Below the pieces are notes generated by a model. The model was not told the origin of the DNA, searched no databases, and saw nothing but the letters and a program-made list of their open reading frames with translations. Shown piece by piece: positions 6,213-12,244 of a DNA stretch of 12,244 bases (within the stretch, counting starts at the first letter, position 1; every line of letters begins with the position of its first letter). Source of the DNA: Actinomycetes bacterium (GTDB lineage Bacteria; Actinomycetota; Actinomycetes; Mycobacteriales; Micromonosporaceae); contig JAEZGP010000167.1 of assembly GCA_023437285.1 (NCBI GenBank), positions 1 to 12,244 of the forward strand. The letters run 5' to 3'. A program made the position numbers and the translations under genes.

Positions 6213-6245
6213 TTGTTGACTAGATGGATGTCGGGAAGGTGGCGC

Positions 6246-8087
6246 ATGGCCATCGAGGTAGGGATCGCGCTGGACATCTCCGACGCGGGCCGCGATCCGC
6301 AGACGCTGCTGGCGCTGGCGCGGGAGGCGGAGTCGGCGGCCCTGGCCCTCCTCGTGGTCCACGGCCACGACGATCACGGGCTGGATCCGTGGACGACCGC
6401 CGTCTGGCTGGCGGGCCGGACCAAGCACATCCCGATCGGCGTGGCCGCCGCGCCGGTCACGGCGGATCCGGCCGACCCCGAGCAGGCGTACCCGGCGATC
6501 GTCGCGAAGGCGCACCGGAGCCTGGACGTGCTGGCCGGCACCCGGCTGATCACCGCCGCGTCCGGCTGGGTCGTCGCACCGGCCGACGCCACGCTCGACC
6601 AGCTCCGCGGTCTGGCCGCGGCCGGCACGCCGGTCGTCGTGCCCGCGCGGTCGGTGGAGGACATTCACCGTCTCGCCGCACTGGTCGGCGACGACGGCGC
6701 CTCGACGGGGCGGTCGGCGGCTGTCCGGGCCCGCCGCCGCCAGGGCATCGACTACGACCACGTACCGGCGTCGCTGGCCGACGTCGCGATCGAGCCCGGT
6801 GACGCGGCGTACCGCAGCGTCGCGTCGACCTACCTCAGGGGCGGCTCGCCCGGGCTCGTCCTGCGTCCCCGTACGCCCGCCGAGGTCGCGGACGCCGTCG
6901 CGTTCGCGCGCCGCCACCGACACCTGCCCCTCGGCCTACGTAGCGGCGGCCACGGGATCAGCGGCCGCTCCACCAACGACGGTGGGCTGGTCATCGACGT
7001 CGGCGCGCTCAACACGATCGAGATCCTCGACGCCGGACGGCGACTCGTGCGGATCGGGCCCGGCGCCACCTGGAAGCAGGTCGCGGCGGCGCTGGACCCG
7101 TACGGGTGGGCCCTCGGCTCCGGCGACTACGGCGGCGTCGGGGTCGGCGGGCTGGCCACCGCGGGCGGCATCGGGTTCCTGTCGCGCAGGTACGGCCTCA
7201 CGATCGACCGGCTCCGCGCGGTCGAGCTGGTCCTGGCGGACGGCAGCCCGGTACGGGCGACCACGGCGGACAACCCCGACCTGTTCTGGGCCGTACGGGG
7301 AGCCGGCGCCAACTTCGGCGTGGCCACGGCGTTCGAGTTCGAGGCCAGCGACGTGCGCGAGGTCGGCTGGGCCCAGCTGGCGCTCGTCAGCACCGACCTC
7401 GAGGCCAGCCTGCGCCGCTTCGGCGAACTGGCGAGCGCGGCCCCCCGGGACACCACCGTGTTCCTGGTGACCGGGCGGCCCCGCCAGGGTCAGTCCGTGA
7501 TCCAGCTGTACGCGATGGTCGACCAGCGCGACCCCGAGGTCATCGTCGAGCGGCTCACCCCGTTCACCGAGCTGGGCCTGCTCGCCCAGCAGCAGGTCGT
7601 GCTCACCTCGTACGCCGACGTCATGGGCCTGGCCGGTGACGTGGGCGCCGAGGGCCACCAGGGCATGGGCGAGCCGGTCGCCCGGTCGGCCTTCCTGCCG
7701 GAGCTCACCGACGCCTTCGCCCGCGACGCCGCCCGGCTGCTGCGCCTCGGGCTGGCCTACTTCTTCCAGCTGCGCACGATGGGCGGGGCGATCGCGGACG
7801 TGCCGGCCGACCAGACCGCGTTCGCGCACCGTACGCCGGCGTTCCAGGTCACCGCGATGGGCGGGGACCAGGCCAGGCTGAACACCGCGTGGGACGGGCT
7901 CGCCGGCCACTTCGACGGCCTCTACCTCAGCTTCGATACCGACGTACGGCCGCAGCGCCTGCGCGACGCGTTCCCGCCGCCCGTACTCGCCCGGCTGCGG
8001 GAACTGAAGCGCCGCTACGACCCCGACAACCTGTTCCGGGACAACTTCGCCATCGACCCGAACACCATTGAGGAGCACACCCGATGA
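6246..8087 (+). CDS. Fusion flavoprotein: LLM-like half-domain plus berberine-bridge-type FAD oxidoreductase
   Basis: A 613-residue protein in two parts. Residues 1-148 resemble the first half of a luciferase-like (LLM) barrel: VGIALD, then LDPWTTAVWLAGRTKHIPIG (46-65) and YPAIVAKAHRSLDVLAGTRL (82-101). The second half of that barrel is missing. Residues 195-613 are a PCMH-type FAD-binding oxidoreductase: LRSGGHGISGRS (231-242), VGVGGLATAGGIGFLSRRYGL (298-318), DLFWAVRGAGANFGV (345-359), and the C-terminal berberine-bridge mark YDPDNLFRDNF (591-601). H236 is the expected site of covalent FAD attachment. The second linkage of bicovalent members needs a cysteine where this protein has Y295, so a single link is expected. 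Such enzymes oxidise sugars, alcohols or natural products. ATG 6246 is favoured by GGGAAGG six bases upstream over an in-frame start at 6213. The stop overlaps the next gene. Confidence 0.9.
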   Translation: MAIEVGIALDISDAGRDPQTLLALAREAESAALALLVVHGHDDHGLDPWTTAVWLAGRTKHIPIGVAAAPVTADPADPEQAYPAIVAKAHRSLDVLAGTRLITAASGWVVAPADATLDQLRGLAAAGTPVVVPARSVEDIHRLAALVGDDGASTGRSAAVRARRRQGIDYDHVPASLADVAIEPGDAAYRSVASTYLRGGSPGLVLRPRTPAEVADAVAFARRHRHLPLGLRSGGHGISGRSTNDGGLVIDVGALNTIEILDAGRRLVRIGPGATWKQVAAALDPYGWALGSGDYGGVGVGGLATAGGIGFLSRRYGLTIDRLRAVELVLADGSPVRATTADNPDLFWAVRGAGANFGVATAFEFEASDVREVGWAQLALVSTDLEASLRRFGELASAAPRDTTVFLVTGRPRQGQSVIQLYAMVDQRDPEVIVERLTPFTELGLLAQQQVVLTSYADVMGLAGDVGAEGHQGMGEPVARSAFLPELTDAFARDAARLLRLGLAYFFQLRTMGGAIADVPADQTAFAHRTPAFQVTAMGGDQARLNTAWDGLAGHFDGLYLSFDTDVRPQRLRDAFPPPVLARLRELKRRYDPDNLFRDNFAIDPNTIEEHTR

Positions 8088-8983
8088 CCGACTACGGACA
8101 CGACCTCCTGTTCGGCCTGTTCGTCACGCCCAGCGCGCAGAACTCCCAGCACGTACTGGACCTGACAGTGACCGCCGACCGGGCCGGGCTGGACCTCGTC
8201 ACGTTCCAGGACCATCCGTACCAGCCAGCGTTCCTGGACACCTGGACGCTGCTGTCGTACGCCGCCGCGCGTACCGAACGCGTGCGGCTCAGCGGCAACG
8301 TGCTCAGCCTGCCGCTACGGCCGCCGGCCGTCCTCGCCCGCGCCGCGGCCTCGCTCGACATCCTCAGCGGCGGCCGCTTCGTGCTCGGCCTGGGCGCCGG
8401 CGCGTTCTGGGACGCCATCGCCGCCATGGGCGGCCGGCGGCTCACCCCGGGCCAGGGCGTCGACGCCCTGCGCGAAGCCATCGCGATCATCCGCGACCTG
8501 TGGAACACGGAGGCCACCGGCCGGGTACGCCACGACGGCCCGTACTACCCGATGGCCGGCGCCAAGCGGGGACCCAGGCCCGCCCACGACATCGACATCT
8601 GGGTCGGCGCCTACAAGCCCAGGATGCTCGCGCTCATCGGCGCGGTCGCCGACGGCTGGCTGCCGACTCTGGATTACCTGCCCGAGGGCGTCGCTTCGCT
8701 GCCCGGACTCAACGCGCGCATCGACGAGGCCGCGACGCGGGCCGGGCGTGACCCGGCGGCGGTGCGTCGGTTGATGAACTTCATGAACGTACGGTTCTCC
8801 CCCACGTCCCGGGGCATGCTCGACGGCCCGCCCGGACAGTGGGTGGAGCAGCTCGCCGACCTCGCCCTCACCCACGGCGTCACGGCCTTCCTCGTCGGCG
8901 GCGACGACCCCGCCGTCGCCGAGCGGCTCGCCGCGGAGGTCGCCCCAGCGGTCCGCGACCTCGTCCGACGCGAACGAGGCTGA
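8084..8983 (+). CDS. LLM-class flavin/F420-dependent oxidoreductase
   Basis: A 299-residue complete luciferase-like monooxygenase/F420-dependent reductase. Marks are FGLFVTPS (10-17), FQDHPYQPAFLDTWTLLSYA (41-60), TERVRLSGNVLSLPLRPPAV (64-83), the classic SLDILSGGRFVLGLGAG (90-106), a conserved EAIAIIRDLW (131-140) and IDIWVGAYKPRMLALIGAVADGW (170-192). Whether the cofactor is reduced FMN or F420 cannot be fixed from sequence; the short length and actinobacterial setting favour F420 or FMNH2 equally. ATG overlaps the fusion gene stop as ATGA and GAGGAG (8070-8075) lies eight bases upstream, so the two proteins should be made in similar amounts. The fusion's N-terminal half-domain lines up with the first half of this protein, so an ancestral duplication or a partner relationship is plausible. 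Confidence 0.93.
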   Translation: MTDYGHDLLFGLFVTPSAQNSQHVLDLTVTADRAGLDLVTFQDHPYQPAFLDTWTLLSYAAARTERVRLSGNVLSLPLRPPAVLARAAASLDILSGGRFVLGLGAGAFWDAIAAMGGRRLTPGQGVDALREAIAIIRDLWNTEATGRVRHDGPYYPMAGAKRGPRPAHDIDIWVGAYKPRMLALIGAVADGWLPTLDYLPEGVASLPGLNARIDEAATRAGRDPAAVRRLMNFMNVRFSPTSRGMLDGPPGQWVEQLADLALTHGVTAFLVGGDDPAVAERLAAEVAPAVRDLVRRERG

Positions 8984-9014
8984 GGTGAGGACCGAAACCG
9001 CCTTCGAGGCACGG

Positions 9015-9042
9015 ACGGGTCAAATGTTCCCGATCAACCCGT
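9015..9042 (+). terminator. Weak inverted repeat after the flavoenzyme operon
   Basis: ACGGGT (9015-9020) and ACCCGT (9037-9042) pair around a 16-base loop, about 30 bases after the LLM gene stop. The loop is long and there is no T-run, so this is a tentative transcript end. The 150-base gap to the next gene contains no other clear element and must also hold the promoter of the cytochrome gene. Confidence 0.25.
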
Positions 9043-9133
9043 TCGGATACGAAACCTCTAGCAGAATCTGTAGCGGCTCGGTGGTCCTTCACCAGCTCGA
9101 TCGATGAACGGGCTTGGGCGTGATGGGAGTTCT

Positions 9134-9739
9134 ATGCCGCTGGTAAACGGGACATACGGCTATGGCCTGGTCACCAAGTCTCTGCACTGGCTGACGGTCC
9201 TGCTGGTCGCCGCTCAGTTTGTCGTCGGGTACACGATGGACGCCGACGGTGGCGGCCCTGGCCGGGGAGGCGACAGTCCGGCGGTCGAACGCGATTGGGG
9301 TTTCCCGGATGGCGACCGCTTCCCGGATGGCGGGCGTCCCCCGGTCGGCGAGCGTCCCTCCTTCGGGGAGCGTCCCCCGGACGCCGCGCGTTTCCCGGGC
9401 AGCGAACGGTTTGGGGGGCGTGGCGGCCTGCTGCCCGTTCATGTGGCGCTCGGCCTATTGATCATCGCCGTGGCGCTGGTGCGACTCGCGTGGCGTCGGG
9501 CGACGCCGCTCCCACCGTGGGCGCCGCAACTCACCGCGGGCGAACGCCGTTGGCTGCACGCGAGCGAGGTCTCGCTGCTGACGATGTTGATCGTCATGCC
9601 CGCGACCGGGCTTGTCCTGGTGTTTGTGGGCAGCGGCCTGGTACCGCTGCACATCGCGGCGCACGTCCTGTTCTTCGTGGCCCTGGCCGCCCATGTCGGT
9701 CTCGTCGCGCGGCGCAGGTTGCTGCGCCGCATGCTGTGA
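9134..9739 (+). CDS. Cytochrome b561-like membrane protein with a repeat-bearing loop
   Basis: A 201-residue membrane protein with four hydrophobic segments (about 17-35, 99-119, 143-166, 170-192). Histidines suit a dihaem cytochrome b561: H18 in KSLHWL, H103 in PVHVALG, and H173 and H187 fourteen residues apart in the last helix; H142 and H177 are extra. Such proteins move electrons across or within the cytoplasmic membrane, for example from quinol. Basic residues at K15, R117-R122 and the C-terminus put both ends and the middle loop inside, so the 60-residue loop between helices 1 and 2 should be outside the cell. That loop is Gly/Pro/Arg/acid-rich and contains six hexapeptide repeats, unusual for the family, whose loop is normally short. 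ATG 9134 was chosen for GGGAG four bases upstream; the in-frame ATG at 9104 has no ribosome site. Confidence 0.87.
   Translation: MPLVNGTYGYGLVTKSLHWLTVLLVAAQFVVGYTMDADGGGPGRGGDSPAVERDWGFPDGDRFPDGGRPPVGERPSFGERPPDAARFPGSERFGGRGGLLPVHVALGLLIIAVALVRLAWRRATPLPPWAPQLTAGERRWLHASEVSLLTMLIVMPATGLVLVFVGSGLVPLHIAAHVLFFVALAAHVGLVARRRLLRRML
9302..9409 (+). repeat. Six tandem 18-base units encoding hexapeptide repeats
   Basis: Units start at 9302, 9320, 9338, 9356, 9374 and 9392. They read FPDGDR, FPDGGR, PPVGER, PSFGER, PPDAAR and FPGSER, each ending in arginine and mostly with Pro at position 2. The first two units differ at only three DNA bases while later ones have drifted, so expansion appears recent on one side. 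The run falls in the external loop of the b561-like protein. Confidence 0.85.
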
Positions 9740-9787
9740 TCACCCGACACAACGCTCATGATCGGTGGATTGGTCTGCCGTCCCGGC

Positions 9788-10702
9788 TCAGGGTGCGTAC
9801 TCCACCCGGACCGTGGTGTGCACGACCGGCCCGCCGTCGGCGTCGGGGCTCGACATGGTGAGCGTCGAGGTCGTGTCCGACTCGGCCACGCTGCGGATCT
9901 CGGCGGTCTGCCCGCAGAACAACGGCCGGTGGTTGCGGTGCTCCACGACGACCACCCGGCGCTCCGGCTCCCCCAGCCGTACCGTCTCCAGCAGGGCGAG
10001 GGTCATCAGCGGGCCGTGCACGACCAGCCCCGGATAGCCCTCGACGCCGGTGGCGTACGGCCAGTCGTAATGGATGCGGTGCCCGTTGGCCGTGGCGGCG
10101 CTGAACCGGGTCAGCAGCCGGGGATCGGTACGCAAGCGCCAGGTGCCGTCGCCGGTACGGTCGAGCAGCCCGGGCACCGGGTCGGGTTGCGGCAGCGGTT
10201 CGCGCGCCGCCGCCGTCGTCGCGCCGGGTCCGGCGGCCCGCCGGTAGATGATGTCCTGGGTTTCCAGTACGGCGAGCTGCCCATCGGGCCCGGTCAACCG
10301 GTTCTCGACCGTGACCAGCATGAACTCGCCCTGCCGGCCGCTTTTGCGGGTCTGCGACAGCACCCGGACGGTGCGCTGCACGGTGGCGCCGACGGGCAGC
10401 GGCGCGACCAGCCGGACCGTGCCGCCGGCGAACATCCGGCGGGGGAAGCCCGGCGGGTGCCGGGGTACGCCGTGGACGGGGTGACCGTCCGGACCCACGT
10501 CGCCGGCCGCCGGCCAGCGGGGCAGGGCCACCCAGTGCCACAACGGCGGGAGGGGATCGCCGGCCTGCGGGGTCGGTAGCCCGTCGTCGAGCAGCCCGGC
10601 GAACGTGTGCACCGGCGCCGGCTGGACGGTCTCGGTAAAGGTGACCGGTTGCGGCGGACCTGACGCGTCCGGTGCCGCCGGGTCACCTGACGGTCCGGTC
10701 AC
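9788..10702 (-). CDS. Two-domain hot-dog hydratase, mesaconyl-C4-CoA hydratase/HTD2 type
   Basis: A 304-residue protein with two hot-dog folds. The N-terminal FAS1-like dehydratase half (20-155) shows DPLPPLWHWVALPRW (49-63), PRRMFAGGTVRL (87-98) and GRQGEFMLVTVENRL (122-136). The C-terminal MaoC-like half has the hydratase segment FSAATANGHRIHYDWPYA (200-217) followed by GYPGLVVHGPLMTLALLE (222-239), where the Asn/His/Asp cluster and HGP turn form the active site. Relatives hydrate mesaconyl-C4-CoA or itaconyl-CoA-like substrates, or dehydrate 3-hydroxyacyl thioesters. Substrate here is not determined. The start is GTG at 10702, which overlaps the preceding gene's stop as GTGA; no separate ribosome site is needed if coupled. 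It is the last gene of the minus-strand operon and converges with the b561 gene across 48 bases that hold no clear hairpin. Confidence 0.88.
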   Translation of the reverse strand: MTGPSGDPAAPDASGPPQPVTFTETVQPAPVHTFAGLLDDGLPTPQAGDPLPPLWHWVALPRWPAAGDVGPDGHPVHGVPRHPPGFPRRMFAGGTVRLVAPLPVGATVQRTVRVLSQTRKSGRQGEFMLVTVENRLTGPDGQLAVLETQDIIYRRAAGPGATTAAAREPLPQPDPVPGLLDRTGDGTWRLRTDPRLLTRFSAATANGHRIHYDWPYATGVEGYPGLVVHGPLMTLALLETVRLGEPERRVVVVEHRNHRPLFCGQTAEIRSVAESDTTSTLTMSSPDADGGPVVHTTVRVEYAP

Positions 10703-11559
10703 GACGGCACCTGCGCGCGGTACCAGTCGACGATGGCCCCCGGTCCGGCGAACGTCACGTCGGGGTCGGCGGCCAGCTCGTCGAGCAGGGTCATCAGGCC
10801 ACGGACCCGGTGCGGTACGCCGAGCAGGTGCGGATGCAGCGGCAGGGCCAGCACCCGGGCACCCCGGGCCGCCTCGGCCTTGAGTACGGCCACGGTCTCA
10901 CGGACCCGCCGCTGGTACTCGGGCATCGGCTGCCGCTCGACCGCGATGACGACGCTGTCGTTGAGTTCCAGGTTGTACGGGAGCGCGAGCAGCGGCGGCT
11001 CGGTGCTCATCCACAAGGGATAGTCGGCGACCGACCAGTCGAGCACGTACTCGACGCCCAGTTCGGCGAGCACCTGCGGGGTGCGCATGGTTTCGGCCAG
11101 GCCGGGGCCCATCCAGCCGCGGGGGCGGACCCCCGTGCCCTCGGTCAGCATGCGCACCGACGCCTCGATGACCTCGCGCTCGTCGGCGGCGCCGGTGACC
11201 GACTCCTGGCGTACGCCGTGGGCGATGAACTCCCACCCCGTCTCAAGCAGCAGGTCGAACACGGCGGGATAGTCGTCGCGGATGGCGGCGTTGACGCTGA
11301 GCCCGACCGGCAGGCCACGCTCGACGCACCCGGTGACCAGCCGCTCGACGCCGGCCCGCAGGCCGTAGTCGACCCAACTGAAGTTGGGCACGTCGGGTAC
11401 GTCGTCGCGGCCGTGCGGCCCGGTGAGCACCTTGCGGGGCATCGGCCGGTCGAACGGCCAGGACTCCACGTTGAGTACCGGCATCACGATCAGTCCGGCG
11501 CCGGCCATCGGGGCCAGCGGCGGCAGGGCCGCCGGCAACGCGTGCGGGATCCACGACAT
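10699..11559 (-). CDS. PuuE-type polysaccharide-deacetylase-family hydrolase
   Basis: A 286-residue protein of the NodB-like fold, in the allantoinase PuuE-like branch rather than a cell-wall deacetylase. It has no signal peptide, so it should be cytoplasmic. Marks are DVPDVPNFSWVDYGLRAGVE (53-72), LPVGLSVNAAIRDDYP (83-98), GWEFIAHGVRQES (108-120), RPRGWMGPGLAETMRTPQVL (146-165), VLDWSVADYP (172-181) and LPLHPHLLGVPHR (239-251). The usual NodB motif TFDD is replaced by NVESWPF near residue 30, and the PuuE-like branch is reported to manage without the classical metal site. The family hydrolyses amide bonds of small substrates, so a cyclic amide or N-acyl acid is a sensible guess. ATG 11559 is preferred over an in-frame TTG at 11574 because GGAGGAG lies six bases upstream. 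It sits 26 bases after the dehydrogenase gene. Confidence 0.9.
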   Translation of the reverse strand: MSWIPHALPAALPPLAPMAGAGLIVMPVLNVESWPFDRPMPRKVLTGPHGRDDVPDVPNFSWVDYGLRAGVERLVTGCVERGLPVGLSVNAAIRDDYPAVFDLLLETGWEFIAHGVRQESVTGAADEREVIEASVRMLTEGTGVRPRGWMGPGLAETMRTPQVLAELGVEYVLDWSVADYPLWMSTEPPLLALPYNLELNDSVVIAVERQPMPEYQRRVRETVAVLKAEAARGARVLALPLHPHLLGVPHRVRGLMTLLDELAADPDVTFAGPGAIVDWYRAQVPS

Positions 11560-11585
11560 GTTCTGCTCCTCCAACGCGGGCCGGA

Positions 11586-12244
11586 TCAGCCCCAGGTCTG
11601 CCCGCCGTCGACGGTCAGGCAGGTGGCCACGATGTGCGCGGCCCGGGGCGAGACGAGGTAGGCGGCGGCGGCGCCGATGTCGCCCGGGTCGGCGGGGTGC
11701 CCCACCGGGATACTGGCCGCGAGTTTCGCTGCCGCGGCCGTCCCGTCGACCCCGGCGGCCGCCGCCTGGTACGCCACGAGCGCGTCGTACCGGGCGGTGC
11801 GGGTCGGGCCGGGATGCAGCCCGACCACCCCGATCCCCTCGGGGGCGAGCAGCCGGCCGGCGCTGGCGACGAGCCCGCTCAACGCTGCGTTGATGGCGGT
11901 CGACGTCACCATTCCGGTGGGGGCGTCCCGCGCGGCGTTGCCGGCGATCACGACGATCCGGCCGCCACCGCCGCCGGCGCGCATCAGGTCGGCGGCCACC
12001 CGCATCGCCCGGACCGAGGCCAGGAACTTGGTGGTGAAGGCGACCTGCCAGACGTCGTCATCGATCTCGTCGAACGTGCCGATAGGGGTCGAGCCCACGC
12101 ACGCCACGAGGCCGGCCAGGCCGCCCTGCCGCTGCGCCGCCTCGCGCAGGGCGGCCACCCCGGCGGGGGCGGTCATGTCCCCGACCACGGTCTCCACCTG
12201 CGGCGACCCGTTGGCGCGCAGCCGCTCGGCGACCTCCGCCAGCT
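11586..12244 (-). CDS. Atypical short-chain dehydrogenase/reductase, 5' end beyond the window
   Basis: The frame is open through the window edge, so the first part with the glycine-rich nucleotide motif is missing. About 218 residues are visible. Features of the family are a GDMTAPAGV segment (the D-x-T/S acidic turn after the second strand), LVACVGSTPIGTF (the position usually NNAG), GGRIVVIAGNAARDAPTG, LAPEGIGVVGLHPGPTRTARYD and a closing AAYLVSPRAAHIVATCLTVDGGQTWG typical of SDR C-termini. Aligning the fourth helix, where classical members have Y-x-x-x-K, this protein reads STAIN, so the Tyr and Lys appear to be Ser and Asn. It may reduce or oxidise by another arrangement or serve a non-redox role. 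First visible gene of a minus-strand operon with the deacetylase-family and hydratase genes. Confidence 0.87.
   Translation of the reverse strand, partial: LAEVAERLRANGSPQVETVVGDMTAPAGVAALREAAQRQGGLAGLVACVGSTPIGTFDEIDDDVWQVAFTTKFLASVRAMRVAADLMRAGGGGGRIVVIAGNAARDAPTGMVTSTAINAALSGLVASAGRLLAPEGIGVVGLHPGPTRTARYDALVAYQAAAAGVDGTAAAAKLAASIPVGHPADPGDIGAAAAYLVSPRAAHIVATCLTVDGGQTWG

Larger units (their letters stand above)
6181..6225 (+). repeat. Direct repeat TTGTTGA-NN-AGAT in the divergent promoter region
   Basis: TTGTTGAgcAGAT begins at 6181 and TTGTTGActAGAT begins at 6213, 32 bases apart (about three helical turns). The first copy overlaps the inferred -35 box and palindrome. The second lies just after the -10 box, near the expected transcription start of the flavoenzyme operon. 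The spacing suits two regulator dimers on the same face of DNA. Confidence 0.5.

Noticed and set aside
6936..8078. 380-residue minus-strand frame opposite the FAD fusion gene
   Set aside because: Composition of an antisense shadow (Val/Glu/Gly/Arg/Gln-rich) with no domain, opposite a well-marked flavoprotein.
45..8983. Natural-product gene cluster, suggested by a CPA2 antiporter, a berberine-bridge-type enzyme and an LLM enzyme
   Set aside because: No synthase, synthetase, cyclase, precursor peptide or tailoring set is visible, and the regulatory units are independent. The mix is ordinary for actinobacterial chromosomes.
9740..9787. Shared terminator between the converging b561 and hydratase genes
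   Set aside because: ATCACCCG and CGGTGGAT look related but do not pair properly; no stable stem could be drawn in the 48 bases.
10672..11661. 329-residue plus-strand frame across the hydrolase and hydratase genes
   Set aside because: No motif, no ribosome site, spans two real overlapping minus-strand genes.

Overview
The window is GC-rich DNA (about 70% by eye) with tightly packed genes, GTG as well as ATG starts, four-base stop/start overlaps, and an abundance of LLM/F420-type flavoenzyme and two-component genes. This points to a high-GC actinobacterium. A Micromonosporaceae-like source (Actinoplanes/Micromonospora relatives) is my guess from style, not something proved by the sequence. 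I see no insertion sequence, integrase, tRNA, rRNA, CRISPR array or phage gene.

Layout. (1) 45-1346, minus: a CPA2-type cation:proton antiporter, preceded by about 270 bases that hold two clean inverted repeats. (2) 1618-3437, minus: a NarL-type response regulator and its membrane-anchored histidine kinase overlapping by four bases. The kinase appears to be leaderless. (3) 3579-4508, minus: a polytopic membrane protein of unknown function, with a 24-base palindrome upstream. (4) 4709-5035, minus: a short MerR-type DNA-binding protein with a strong 28-base hairpin abutting its ribosome binding site. (5) 5036-5697: a 660-base stretch without a convincing gene but with several hairpins. (6) 5698-8983: a MarR-type regulator transcribed away from a two-gene flavoenzyme operon. 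Its first gene fuses a shortened luciferase-like (LLM) half-barrel to a berberine-bridge-type FAD oxidase/dehydrogenase. Its second gene, overlapping by ATGA, is a complete LLM oxidoreductase. An 11-base palindrome lies exactly between the inferred -35 and -10 boxes of the operon. (7) 9134-9739, plus: a cytochrome b561-like membrane protein with a run of six hexapeptide repeats in its first external loop. (8) 9788-12244, minus: an apparent catabolic operon of an atypical short-chain dehydrogenase (cut by the window end), a PuuE-type polysaccharide-deacetylase-family hydrolase, and a two-domain hot-dog hydratase of the mesaconyl-C4-CoA hydratase/HTD2 type.

How the parts may work together. The MarR gene, the LLM-FAD fusion and the LLM enzyme form one self-contained redox module: the MarR protein probably represses the flavoenzymes until a small molecule or oxidant appears. 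It is the best candidate for something undescribed, because the two flavoenzymes seem to share an LLM-type fold in one operon, with one copy reduced to a half-domain carried by a different flavoprotein. The right-hand operon looks like breakdown of a CoA-linked or amide-containing acid, but its start and substrate lie outside the window. The antiporter, two-component pair, membrane protein and MerR gene on the left share direction but not obvious function.
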